Below, in pieces: positions 53,050 to 62,918 of a stretch of 64,000 nucleotides of DNA. The position numbers and the translations under genes were made by a program. Source of the stretch: Cylindrotheca closterium (Eukaryota > Bacillariophyta > Bacillariophyceae > Bacillariales > Bacillariaceae); the NCBI GenBank assembly GCA_933822405.4, contig CAKOGP040001668.1, positions 124,001 through 188,000 on the forward strand. The letters are read 5' to 3'. The notes beneath the pieces are model-generated. The model was not told the DNA's origin. It was given only the letters and a program-made list of their open reading frames with translations, and did no database searches. Position 1 is the stretch's first letter. The number at the start of each line of letters is the position of its first letter.

Positions 53050-55862
53050 TTAAAAGCGCCAAACCATGTTCTTGACATTCTGAGGCCCGATAGTTGGGAA
53101 GTCATGAGGCATGGGTTGTATTCTCTCAAGTTTCGCAGAACAACCTGCTTGTTCGAAGCCTCTTTCACAAGATCGTGCGAACTTGATAGGTGTGAGACTA
53201 GCACTATTTGTAGTCGTCCAAAGTAGGCCACCCTTCTTCACGAGTGGTGCAGCTAGCGCCACCAGTTCATGCATGTCATTCCTTACACTCCAGCGTTTCT
53301 TCTTCTTTCCGACACTGGAACTGGGAGGATCCAAAATGACGATATCAAACTTTTCTCCTCTTTTCGCTAGTTTTGCCAACCAATCAAAACCTTTGTTGTG
53401 CGAATGTAATAAGTGAGTGCAATCTTGTCAACAGCAAACAAATTCCAGCTACATCATCCGTCGGACTTACAGTCACCATAAATGCAATCATGTCGCTCAT
53501 CAAACTCGATGCCGTTTGCTTCAAGCTAAGAAAGGAAAGTGTGAGAATCAATACTTCCGTGACGTAGAGTCTCTGTCTATCTTACCTGCGCAGGGACACG
53601 ATCAAGCCACTTTTTGGACAAATCAAGACTGACAGTAGAAGCACCAGCTGTCGCAGCAGCAATACTGAACGCTCCACAGTGGGCAAAACAGTTCAATACA
53701 TGAGTATCTTCGTTGCAGTTGCGTGTCAACCAAGCACGATGAGGGCGTTGGTCAAGGAAGATACCAGTCGATAGATCCTTATCCAGCGAAACATGGTATG
53801 TCACACCATTTTCTTTCACAGATACTATCTCAGGTGCAGGTTTTCCTTCCAGCAGTTTGGGTCTTACAAGAGTAGACGATCCCATTGCGCTACGATCCTG
53901 GTTTGATGGAATGTAGTAAACTCCAGCCGTTTTACCGTCGTGAATGGATGGCAAAGGACCTTTGTACTCCTTTTCGTCATGGGCAACAAGTAGCCATTCG
54001 TCATAGCGGTCGACCGTCCACCCTGGAAACCCGTCCGCTGCTCCATTGATTTCTCTATAGGCGTTTGTCAGTGGATTTTCGCGCAGCGATGTTCGTCCAA
54101 GGAATGATCCTTTCTTGAAGTCGTGGTTATTTAGTCGATCGGAGAGGATAGCGATGTCGTCAGGCATGGTCTCCGTCTCGACCATCACATCTTCATCGCT
54201 TATGAGACTCGATGCAGACAACGAAAAGCAATGGATCAGTCGCCTTGGGCTTCTCCTGTCAAATGGGTTTGCAGCTGGATCACCCCTGATCCCATCATTA
54301 AATTTGGATTGTGCGTGCTCAATAATATTGGCACAAGTGGACTTGTGCTCAGGGATCTCGAAGCGCACAGTTTGGCATGTATCACCCTCTCTTCCCTTTC
54401 GAACTTTGGATACCAATTGGATATCGATATCCTCGCCCGGTATGCTGGAGTCTGCCTTCGAGATTTGGCGAAAGTATCCACCATTTCCTACGACAGCAGC
54501 ATACTCAGCCGTGTCGACGAAGACGTTGCCAACATTTGACTTGGGACAAAGCAGAACCACACCAGAGTCATCAACTTCTGTTGCTCCTGCAGCGGCAGTC
54601 CAGAACTTGCCTCCGCGGATTGGTTGGCCACTTTCAGCTTTCAATTCCTTCAGCCAGTTCACTACTGATGGTCGTGTGTATGACCCAAAAGTTGCTCTGT
54701 CCTTTCTCTTTGCTTTTCGCTTCTCCATGCGTTTAATGTTTTCTTGAGCGGCAGGGTCCAAATCTTCCATCCGAACAGTTTCTGTTTCAGGCTTGCTGGA
54801 TGCAGTGTTCGTCGTTTCATTGATTGTGTTTTGCTGCTTTTCTGCTTCGTACTCTGCAATTTCTTCTGGGGACATCAATGCAAGCATTTCTGCTTCCGAA
54901 AAGGCGGGAATGAAATCTTCTGTTGGATCATAGTCTTCGTCTGTGATCCCCGCTTCTGCTCGTTCCTCGGGTGTCATGTTGGCAACATCATCCCAACCAG
55001 GAATGTCATATGGGACAAGATCAGTATCATCAAAGGCTGGACCAAATCCTGCAAAGATGGGTTCTCCTTGGGCTTCAAGCTGGGCTCTTTCTTTTGGTGA
55101 CAGAAGTGCTAGAACATCGTCTTCGTCGAATTCCAAGAAATCATCCGAACCCTTTGAGTTTTTGATTTTAACTCGCTTGATATTGGAGGAATCGTTGTCG
55201 TCGGAGCTTTTGGTAGCCTTTGCTTCAACCTGCTGTTTTTTCTTCTTCCCAATATTCCCACCAAGGATCGACCAACCTGCTGGCTTATCAATAAGATAAG
55301 CAAAGGCGTCGCTTCCATTGCCATCTCCTACACGCAACTTTGCCAAAATGATAGGTTCCGCTTTGTCCATGGGTGCTTCACAGTGTTGATTCGCTGCTTG
55401 TGTCAGCCCCAATTGACGTGCAATAATGGCGGGAGAGTTTTCATCCAAAATCTCTCTTTCTTTCTCATCCAACTCTACCTCTTCATCGTCGCCTTCAGCA
55501 GATTTCTTGACGACCTTGCTATCTTTCTTGCCGATGTTCTTGCCTTCTCTCTGTAGTTGATCTTTTTGTGCACGATACATGTACTGCTGTTGAGGATTCT
55601 CGACACGCCTCCTTGTTCGCCTAACATTCTTGCCTTTGGATCCTTTGCTTCCTACAAGCGATTCTGGTCTATTCAAGAGTTTTTCTTGCATTTCCTTGAT
55701 GGTAATTTTTGCCTTTTTATTGTCGAATAGTGCTTGAAGGGAAGTCGGTTGCCGTCCCTTATCGATTCCTGGAAGCTGAAATCCAAGAACCGTTGAAAGG
55801 AAAAGCGCTGCAACGAATGATTGATACATCTTTGTTCGGTGATAGGAATTGTCCCTTTTCAT
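53050..55862 (-). CDS. RlmI-like SAM-dependent RNA methyltransferase, plastid-targeted, with long acidic N-terminal region
   Basis: Exons 55862..53586, 53525..53471 and 53423..53050 (introns only 60 and 47 bp), up to 901 residues. The Met at 55829 starts a signal peptide (MYQSFVAALFLSTVLGF) with a plastid-type Phe junction (LGFQLPG). About 400 acidic/basic low-complexity residues follow (ALLSPKERAQLEAQGE and ALMSPEEIAEYEAEK are similar repeats). The enzyme part has a PUA-like VLLCPKSNVGNVFVD region, GFPGWTVDRY, GIFLDQRPHRAWL, the SAM motif VLNCFAHCGAFSIAAATAG, and the catalytic-loop VILDPPSSS in exon 3. Bacterial RlmI methylates C5 of a 23S rRNA cytosine, so plastid rRNA is a reasonable target. 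The very short second intron should be tested. Confidence 0.87.
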
Positions 55863-56152
55863 CTTTTAGGTAGAAACTGAAACTGAGGCAGCAATAATTC
55901 TCCTTCTTTCTGATTCCAAAGTGATGTGATTTCGATTGGTGATGTTGATGCGTCCTTTGCGCGTGACAGACGGTTTGGCATCGGGCGACAGACGGACCGA
56001 GGACACGTTCTAAAAAAATTTCGCGGGAAATATAAATGTCACTACTGCAACCGGGTCAGAAATGTAAGTGAGTGTTACTTCATAAAAGCCCTCCCATTCC
56101 ATACAGTCTAACCACTCCGTTGCTACAGCAACTCTGCGTTTCTTACCACAAA
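55863..56152. other. short divergent intergenic region
   Basis: 290 bp, likely a shared promoter for the RlmI-like and hotdog genes. The frame open at 55926-56111 is not supported. Confidence 0.4.
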
Positions 56153-56935
56153 ATGATTCGGAAATCAATCAGCACCACGCTGAGATTAACTGCCGATATA
56201 TGGTTGCGGGAAGGAGGTGTCCAGCAGCTCTATCCTGCTTCGGCTTTGCGCATAGTGGACCACCATTTGCATGCCAGTGGCATCATTGAACACTCCAAGG
56301 AAAGTTTAGATAGACTCTACGATCATGATTGGTTTTGTGTCAGCCAAGCCGTCACTTGCTTTGACGTGGAGGATTTGTTGGTCAAGTCATTGGATGACCA
56401 GGATTTCGCGTCACACTCGTTCATTTTTGTCATGGGCGTCGGGTCATCCTCAATCCAATTTGGCAATGTAATCACCCTCAACGACGAGGTTTTGGCCACC
56501 ACCCGTCGGATTTTTTGTCGGAAGGAGCCTTCCGGAAAATCGGCGCCGTTCACAGACGAAGAGAAATCTCGATTTTTGGAATCCCAGCCACCAGAACTCT
56601 TGTATTCAATGCCCGAAGTCGAAAAGTTTGGTTCTTTCCTTCCCGGTTCCGAGGAAAACCTTACTCCCGTCTTAACGGTCAATGTCGGTCCGCAACATGT
56701 GAATATGGGGAATCATGCAGACCACGCTTTCTTGGTGGAAACTGCAATCCATGCCATGTCCCTGGCCGACAAGGACATATCCTCAGTGGCGGTGAACTAT
56801 GTATCTGAAGCCAAATTGGGCCATACACTGGAATGTCTCTTTCATTCTGATACATTATATATCACTCGAACATTGTCCACAGGGAGAAAGGTATTGGTTA
56901 TGGTAGCAAGAAGTGCGAGACTTCACGCTGAATGA
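56153..56935 (+). CDS. hotdog-fold acyl thioesterase-like protein
   Basis: Single exon, 260 residues from MIRKSISTTLRLTADIWLRE (possible mitochondrial or plastid presequence). There are two hotdog-like halves. The N-terminal half has RIVDHHLHASGIIEHSKESL and GVGSSSIQFGNVITLNDEVLAT; the C-terminal half has VNVGPQHVNMGNHADHAFLVE and VAVNYVSEAKLGHTLECLF. The H-x-N-x-GNHxDHxxFLxE helix and the following VNYxxEAKLGxTL strand are typical of 4HBT/acyl-ACP thioesterase families. It probably hydrolyses an acyl thioester; chain length and carrier are unknown. An in-frame upstream start (56072) is less likely. Divergent from the RlmI-like gene. Confidence 0.75.
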   Translation: MIRKSISTTLRLTADIWLREGGVQQLYPASALRIVDHHLHASGIIEHSKESLDRLYDHDWFCVSQAVTCFDVEDLLVKSLDDQDFASHSFIFVMGVGSSSIQFGNVITLNDEVLATTRRIFCRKEPSGKSAPFTDEEKSRFLESQPPELLYSMPEVEKFGSFLPGSEENLTPVLTVNVGPQHVNMGNHADHAFLVETAIHAMSLADKDISSVAVNYVSEAKLGHTLECLFHSDTLYITRTLSTGRKVLVMVARSARLHAE

Positions 56936-57455
56936 AGCACCAATATCATGACCATGGGAAAATCAGGGGATTTATATACTGTGAATTGTGTATACGGAAT
57001 TCAATTTCGAAATTTCAAGGTGATGGTGGATGTTGTGAAGGAATGATATGTGACAAAGAATTTAGATGTGTCAAGGCGGTTGTGTGTGTTATTTGTTGAG
57101 TTGAATGCGAGATGATTCGGTTTGAAGTCGATTAGCTATTGGTAAATTGTTATGGTCCTTCATAGTGCTGGGATCATCATCGATATTATCAGCTCTTGGG
57201 TGCAATTTTGATGCAAGGCAAGTCGGCCATCAAGTGAACAGTACGATCTTGTTTTCGATTCTCTTGATATGAGAAGGAACCTACGCCCATGGATGAAGTG
57301 AAGGCTTTCCGCTGCATCGCTCGAGAAACGGTGTAGTTTGCAAGTCCTTCCCACTAAATTTGTGTTCTTGACCTGATCCAGAATGAAACAGTGCCTTCAA
57401 ACTTGTTGGAGGATCTAGACCCCAGAAAATCGGTTGTCCTCGTTTCTTCATTCCA
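56936..57455. other. intergenic region, nothing recognised
   Basis: 520 bp between convergent genes. Only short overlapping ORFs. Confidence 0.35.
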
Positions 57456-57896
57456 TCACTCGTCGTAGTTGATTCGGTAGACGAAACAACAGCCTTCACA
57501 GTCCACCAACAAGCTCCCCGTGGCTTGCTTGACTGGCAAGAAGACTTCTTCACCACACCGACAATCGTAGACTAACATGGTTTCATTGGTCTCTTCATCC
57601 AATGCTTCTTCCACCTCGTCCATGGCGATATCAATGGCACCATGTGTCCGACTGCGCTCTTGCAATTCCTCTTGCTGCAAATTGTCATCGTATTCTTGTC
57701 GCTTTTCGGCAGTCCCCAATGTTTCCCATGCCAGTTGAATCCGTTTAAAATCCAAATTCGCTGTGGTTTGGCGCAACGAATTCTGCTTGTCAGGATGGGA
57801 TTGACGGGCCAGTTTGTGGAAGGCTGCCTTGATTTCACTATGTGACGCTTCCTGGAGGACTCCCAAGACATCATAGAGGGTTTCAGCTACCCCCAT
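57456..57896 (-). CDS. DPH4: diphthamide biosynthesis protein 4 (DPH4/DNAJC24), J domain plus CSL zinc finger
   Basis: Single exon, 146 residues from MGVAETLYDVLGV (frame open 18 bases more). The J domain covers about residues 5-75 (TLYDVLGVLQEASHSEIKAA, the HPD motif in SHPDKQ, WETLGTAEKRQEYDD). The C-terminal CSL-type zinc finger has CxC...CxxC (VYDCRCGEEVFLPV, LLVDCEGCCFVYRI). This pair of domains is that of DPH4, which supplies iron/electrons and J-protein activity for the first step of diphthamide formation on eEF2. Length fits the family. Divergent from prohibitin, about 257 bp apart. Confidence 0.9.
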   Translation of the reverse strand: MGVAETLYDVLGVLQEASHSEIKAAFHKLARQSHPDKQNSLRQTTANLDFKRIQLAWETLGTAEKRQEYDDNLQQEELQERSRTHGAIDIAMDEVEEALDEETNETMLVYDCRCGEEVFLPVKQATGSLLVDCEGCCFVYRINYDE

Positions 57897-58153
57897 GACG
57901 ACGAAAGGAACCAACTCTGGTTATGGACGCTCTGAGAAAGCACAAAGATGAGTTTATTTTGGTGGGAGTATTGTAGATGACTGGTTCGACCAAAAGTTCC
58001 GGCGCCCATAACCCATTGTTTCCAACGAAATCGAAAACCTTCGACCGCTGATTGATTGGTACGAGTAAGATCTGAGAGCCTGAGTCACATCCACCAACAG
58101 CAATCTCACAAGGGTCCTTCTTTTCCATATACGGTATCACTTGAAACTAAACC

Positions 58154-59231
58154 ATGGCCCAACGATTGAGAGAGGCCTTTAAGAAAGTAGCCAAACAGGT
58201 CAACAGTGCCGGAGGAGGTGGCAGTGGCGGCGGTGGTGGTGGCGGCGGCGGAGGTCGAGCAGCTGCTGCAGCGGCCACTAGTGTCACGGCTTTGGCAGTG
58301 GCCGGTGGTCTAGGATATGGTGCCTATAACTCTCTTTTCACCGTCCCAGGAGGTCACCGAGCCATTATTTACAACCGCATCAGTGGTATGAAGGATACAG
58401 TTTACGGCGAAGGTTTGAATTTCAATATTCCGTGGTTCGAGCGCCCCACTGTGTTTGATATCCGAACTCGTCCCGTCAATCTGCAAACGTTGACGGGATC
58501 CAAGGATTTGCAAATGGTTACCATTGCCATTCGTGTCTTGCACAAGCCTGATCCCAACAAGCTGGTGGAGATGTACAGAAATCTAGGACGGAACTATGAT
58601 GAGCGAATTCTTCCCAGTATCATGAACGAATGTGCCAAGGCTATCGTCGCTCGATACAATGCCAATGAACTTCTTACTAAGCGTGACATGGTATCGAAAG
58701 AAATCTCGCATGACTTGAGACTACGTGCTGGATATTTCAATGTCCTTTTGGAGGATGTTGCCATTACACACCTGAGTTTCTCTCCTGAATATGCTCGTGC
58801 TGTTGAGCGAAAGCAAGTTGGTAAGTAGTTTCATTTCTTGTCTGACGAATGTGTATGACAATCACAACAACAGCAGCTACAACAATCGGGTACTAATAAT
58901 ACTCTCTTTTTCTTTCCTTCCTTCCACAGCTCAACAAGATGCAGAGAGAGCCAAGTACGTTGTTATTGGAGCTATACAAGAGAAGCAGACCATTATCACC
59001 AAGGCAAAGGGAGAAGCCGAATCTGCTTCATTGATTGGTCACGCCGTCAAGAAGAACCCTGGTTTCATGAAGCTGAGAAGAATCGATGCTGCTCGTGACA
59101 TTGCCGATATTGTAGCCAAGTCTGGAAATAAGGTTTACTTGAATGCTGATTCCTTGTTGCTCAACTTGTTGGGAGATTCCGACGATAAGTTTGAAAAGAG
59201 CTTGAGCGAAAAAGGTCGATTCTTTGGATAA
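58154..59231 (+). CDS. prohibitin (PHB2-like), mitochondrial inner membrane
   Basis: Exons 58154..58820 and 58930..59231 (109-bp phase-1 intron, GTAAGT...CAG), 322 residues. After MAQRLREAFKKVAKQ there is an unusual Gly-rich stretch (58209-58255) and an Ala run, then a hydrophobic anchor. The SPFH/Band-7 domain follows: VPGGHRAIIYNRISGM, YGEGLNFNIPWFERP, FDIRTRPVNLQTLTGSKDLQ, LEDVAITHLSFSPEYARAVE. The junction KQV-AQQDAERAKYVVIGA starts the coiled coil (GEAESASLIGHAV). Prohibitin rings scaffold the inner membrane and regulate m-AAA protease. The PHB2 type is indicated by NLQT and FNIPW. The poly-Gly insertion is atypical. Confidence 0.95.
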
Positions 59232-59477
59232 ACTATAAATTATAGACAGGCAATGTTTCTAGAAAGCAATGAAAAGCACTCCACTTTTTGAAATTTTCGT
59301 TTGCTTCTGCTTTGTTTATGGGCTTTTGATTAAAATTGGGATTGTTCTATTAATAGTATCCAGTTTATTCAATATTTTAACTTGGAAAGGTACTTACAAG
59401 TCCCTAGGACTATTGTCGTAGCCAATTTATGATATATTTGAGTAATTTAGATATGTCTACCGGTGCACTCTCATTTC

Positions 59478-60473
59478 CTACGACACCTTCTTGGAAGGGT
59501 CCACATCTGGCCGCTTCTTTTGCGCATACGTCAACAAACGCTTGACCGAAGTGAGGTACTTTCGTTGCAACTCACTATTCATGACGTGGGCCACATTGGC
59601 AGCTCCAATCTTCTCTCGGCCACTACGAGCGTGGATACCCACCATTGTCACTCCAATCGGCCAAGCAGCTCTTCCAATACTGACGTCAATGTAGGCATCG
59701 TTGGCCCTGACAAACTCTCCTTCTTTCGCAAACTGAACAATCTTCATCAAGTGTCCCTGAATTCCTTCTCCAAGTTTGCGAGATTTGCAAAGTTTAAAGA
59801 GCGGACGAATGTAATCCTTACACTGTTTGAGTGTTCTAGACTCGTTCCGCCCAGCGAGACTCCGTGCCACAATGTCAGATCGCTCTGTCAAGTCCTGTTC
59901 CCACTGTTTCAACAAGGTCTTGAAAAACTTGTAAATCACTTTCGGGGGATCATCTTGGTCGTCGTTGTCGGCAGCAGCTTCTTTCACTTTTGTTTCCTTC
60001 CTTTCCTCCTCCAGTTTACGTTTCTTGTTTTGGTGCTGCTGTTGCTGCTGCTGTTGCTGCTGCCCTTGATCCTCCTTGCGACCCAAAAACGTGTTGCGAA
60101 TTCCATGACCCTTGCCCAATCGGAATTCATCCATTTCAGATTGTCCAGCAAGGGATTTCTTTTGCTGTTCCAAGGCATCCTTCAACCGTTGGAATCGTTG
60201 ATTGTGACTTTCTCCAAAGAATTGAATGGGCAAACCAAACTCTCGGAGCTGTTTGGTAATGGAACTAGGTGAAAACTGATCTTCCTCACTGACCTGACTG
60301 GACTCTACAGTACCGCTTTTCTTTTTGGATGATTCCTTTTTGCCGCCTTCTGCATCATCATCCTTGGAATTATCGCCCTTGTCCTTGCCCGAATCGGACA
60401 ACGAGTCAGCGTTTTCCTTTTCTTCATGCTGTGCTTGGGATCGTTTCAAGTTGGCTGCTTGGTCCGCGTCTTC
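59478..60473 (-). CDS. PRP18: pre-mRNA splicing factor PRP18 (5' end lost in assembly gap)
   Basis: C-terminal 331 residues; the frame runs into the gap at 60474. The order is an acidic segment, the PRP4-like motif LREFGLPIQFFGESHNQRFQ, a poly-Gln run (about 60036-60061), then the helical Prp18 domain (IYKFFKTLLKQWEQDL, KQCKDYIRPLFKLCKSRKL). The conserved loop follows (FVRANDAYIDVSIGRAAWPI and GVTMVGIHARSGREKI), then AHVMNSELQRKYLTSVKRL. PRP18 acts with Slu7 in the second splicing step. The missing N-terminus should lie in or just beyond the gap. Confidence 0.93.
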   Translation of the reverse strand, partial: EDADQAANLKRSQAQHEEKENADSLSDSGKDKGDNSKDDDAEGGKKESSKKKSGTVESSQVSEEDQFSPSSITKQLREFGLPIQFFGESHNQRFQRLKDALEQQKKSLAGQSEMDEFRLGKGHGIRNTFLGRKEDQGQQQQQQQQQHQNKKRKLEEERKETKVKEAAADNDDQDDPPKVIYKFFKTLLKQWEQDLTERSDIVARSLAGRNESRTLKQCKDYIRPLFKLCKSRKLGEGIQGHLMKIVQFAKEGEFVRANDAYIDVSIGRAAWPIGVTMVGIHARSGREKIGAANVAHVMNSELQRKYLTSVKRLLTYAQKKRPDVDPSKKVS

Positions 60474-60867
60474 NNNNNNNNNNNNNNNNNNNNNNNNNNN
60501 NNNNNNNNNNNNNNNNNNNNNNNNNNNNNNNNNNNNNNNNNNNNNNNNNNNNNNNNNNNNNNNNNNNNNNNNNNNNNNNNNNNNNNNNNNNNNNNNNNNN
60601 NNNNNNNNNNNNNNNNNNNNNNNNNNNNNNNNNNNNNNNNNNNNNNNNNNNNNNNNNNNNNNNNNNNNNNNNNNNNNNNNNNNNNNNNNNNNNNNNNNNN
60701 NNNNNNNNNNNNNNNNNNNNNNNNNNNNNNNNNNNNNNNNNNNNNNNNNNNNNNNNNNNNNNNNNNNNNNNNNNNNNNNNNNNNNNNNNNNNNNNNNNNN
60801 NNNNNNNNNNNNNNNNNNNNNNNNNNNNNNNNNNNNNNNNNNNNNNNNNNNNNNNNNNNNNNNNNNN
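60474..60867. other. assembly gap (394 N)
   Basis: Run of N. It truncates PRP18; frames running through it are not meaningful. Confidence 1.
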
Positions 60868-61098
60868 CACGAAACTGGTACCAGTACTTTTCGTACGTGA
60901 AATACCGTACCTGGTACCGGTAATGCCTGCACCATGTGATATTCGCAGTGTTGAAGTCTCCCAAAAAGAAAGTGTACCGCTCCTCTGTGTGCCCAAAGGA
61001 TTTGGTGTGCTTTAACATCGTTTGAACTCCGCAGTACCGGTACCACCATTCTTTCCAACAACCACACAACAACAGTACGGTAGCTTGATCCACTAACA
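60868..61098. promoter_or_regulatory. upstream region rich in GGTACC/TACCGGTA palindromes
   Basis: Contains CTGGTACCAG at about 60875, TACCGGTA at 60915-60922 and 61035-61042, the latter 57 bp before the ATG at 61099. Regulatory role is inferred. Confidence 0.4.
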
Positions 61099-62105
61099 AT
61101 GGCCACCAAAGCGGCTCGATTCCAAAAAAATAACAGTACCGCTGGAAGCTCTGACAAGGAACGAGCTCCTGCTGGCTCTGCCGCCCACGAACCGGACATC
61201 GCGGCTGGACAATTGCGAATCCGAAAGTGCATGTCACTTCCGTACGAGCAAGAGTACAAGTCCATCTTGAAATGCAAGACTGTAGATGAGAGCTTGCACA
61301 GCGTAGCGCGGTCAGAACCAGCCGACATAGGAAGATCCGATAAGGGCATTACCTTTGGCAACATTGGAGTCCGCGAATATTCTCGGACGTTGGGTGACAA
61401 TCCTTCTTGCAGTAGCGGTCCACCAGTCAGGTATGTCCATGAGTCTTGTTATATATATATATATATATATATATCATGACATGATATATGATGATAGATA
61501 GGATACGGTTGCTTCGACGTTTGCCTTGCTAACACTGTACATCCACCATGTTGTTTTCATCACATTCCACCAACATCAACACCAACAGCATATCTTGGGA
61601 CTACAAGCCGCTGCGGGAAATGTCTGTGGAAGCCTATGAGGAAAGCAGACCTTCCAGACGAAGCCAAATGGAAATGGTGCTACCAAGGAAGCTAAGGTCC
61701 GAAATGCTAAAGAAGGACTGGGCTATCAGCCAACGCCAGATTGCGGAAGCAGTCCGTCGCAATGTCAAGATCAAGAACCAAAGAAGGACCACTGTAAACA
61801 ACCTTGGAAAGGCAAGCAGTTTCGAAGTTACCTTTGAAAAACTTACCAGGAAAATCAAACGAACACTTATGTTTCAAAAGTCGGTATCGAAACAGTGCAA
61901 GGAACTAGAAATGAAGCACAACGAAGCCCAGCGACTGCGAAAGCAGCAAATGCTGGAAGCTCAAATGGCAGATGAATATGAAACGGAGGCCCGCTCTGTG
62001 GTCTCCAAGGAAGCCAAGGATTCCGTCGTAGAAGAAAAATCTGGAGTTTCCGTGGATAGTCCAATGCAAGAGCCTGAAGAAGAAAGTGCTACCGAAGATA
62101 TCTAG
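61099..62105 (+). CDS. DNPSCSSGPP-motif protein (diatom-type family), copy A
   Basis: Exons 61099..61430 and 61589..62105 (158-bp phase-2 intron, GTATGT...CAG), 282 residues. Exon 1 ends ITFGNIGVREYSRTLGDNPS then CSSGPPV; the splice gives SISWDYKPLREMSVEAYEES. A basic, helix-rich segment follows (RSEMLKKDWAISQRQIAEAV, RRNVKIKNQRRTTVNNLG), then a Lys-rich coil and an acidic end. No catalytic motif, TM or signal. The V.(I/V)REY.R.LGDNP..SSGPP...W signature recurs in diatom proteins of unknown role, from memory. The neighbouring gene is a paralog with the same exon structure. A nuclear or nucleic-acid role might be guessed from the basic NQRRTTVNNLG region, but this is not shown. Confidence 0.8.
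61451..61474. repeat. (AT)12 microsatellite in intron
   Basis: Twelve AT units in the intron of copy A, close to the donor site. Confidence 0.95.
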
Positions 62106-62131
62106 ATATAGATATCTAGATATCTATCTAG
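62101..62131. repeat. TAGATATC-rich near-palindrome after a stop codon
   Basis: Repeated TCTAGATATAGATATC / TAGATATCTATCTAGA at the end of copy A. It could form a stable hairpin in the 3' UTR; function unknown. Confidence 0.7.
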
Positions 62132-62918
62132 AAGCTTTCATGTTGATTGCTTCGACATTTTTCCGTTTCGATAATATCCCTTTTTGGTGACTTCCAGCTT
62201 TAGTCACAAGATTTTGAACATTTTGTATGTTTCATGGGTGAATACAGATTCAGTTCCCCATCTTTGTGAACTTTCTCTCTTGATGCTGTTGAGGATAACA
62301 TCGATCATCTTTGTTTGTTGTTGTTCGAGACTTCAAGGACCAAGTTCGTTTTTAAAATTAAAAAAATGCCTAGACAATAATAATGAATATTACATTTCCT
62401 ACTGCTAGGTACAGGTTATTGCGGTAGCTTAGATTGCAGAAGGGTGCCAAATCATGGCTGATGCTTCTAGACCTCATGTACTATTACGACTATCGACATT
62501 GTTTTGTGTGAATGAATGATACCCTACCGGTACCTGGTGCCGCAACCAACAGCATACCGCCGGTATGCCTGATGCTCTCCAACAAACTTCGCCTTTTCCA
62601 GTGGGAAGATCATCGGGTTAGGACACAACCCCGGTTCTCTGACGTTCGCGTCTTTAACTAAAAGAATTGCTTTTTGTCCTGATGAAAGTCCGATCGATCA
62701 AACAATTAACACTTATGCCAAACATTAATGAGAATGTGCCTCCGCCCAAAAAAACGACGGCGAAAGACCTACAGGTACCTAAAACCACCTCCTTGATTGT
62801 GGAATGCACTTTCGAAAGACGTCATTACGAGTATAGTATTGGCGGAAAAGGAGAACGATAGAAGGAAAGCAAGAGATCTACAGCAATCGTAGTCCATTTG
62901 TTTGTGGGCGAGGTCAAA
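62132..62918. other. intergenic region
   Basis: About 790 bp between the two paralogs. TACCGGTA at 62525-62532, followed by CTGGTGCC and a CCGCCGGTATGCC stretch. The ORFs 62184-62408 and 62667-62861 lack domain pattern. Confidence 0.4.

Noticed and set aside
59478..61400. A 640-codon minus-strand frame running through the N gap
   Set aside because: The 394 unknown bases make the frame artificial. Only the PRP18 part up to 60473 is supported.
62667..62861. Possible small gene between the two DNPSCSSGPP paralogs
   Set aside because: 64 codons, no recognisable pattern; not supported without transcript evidence.
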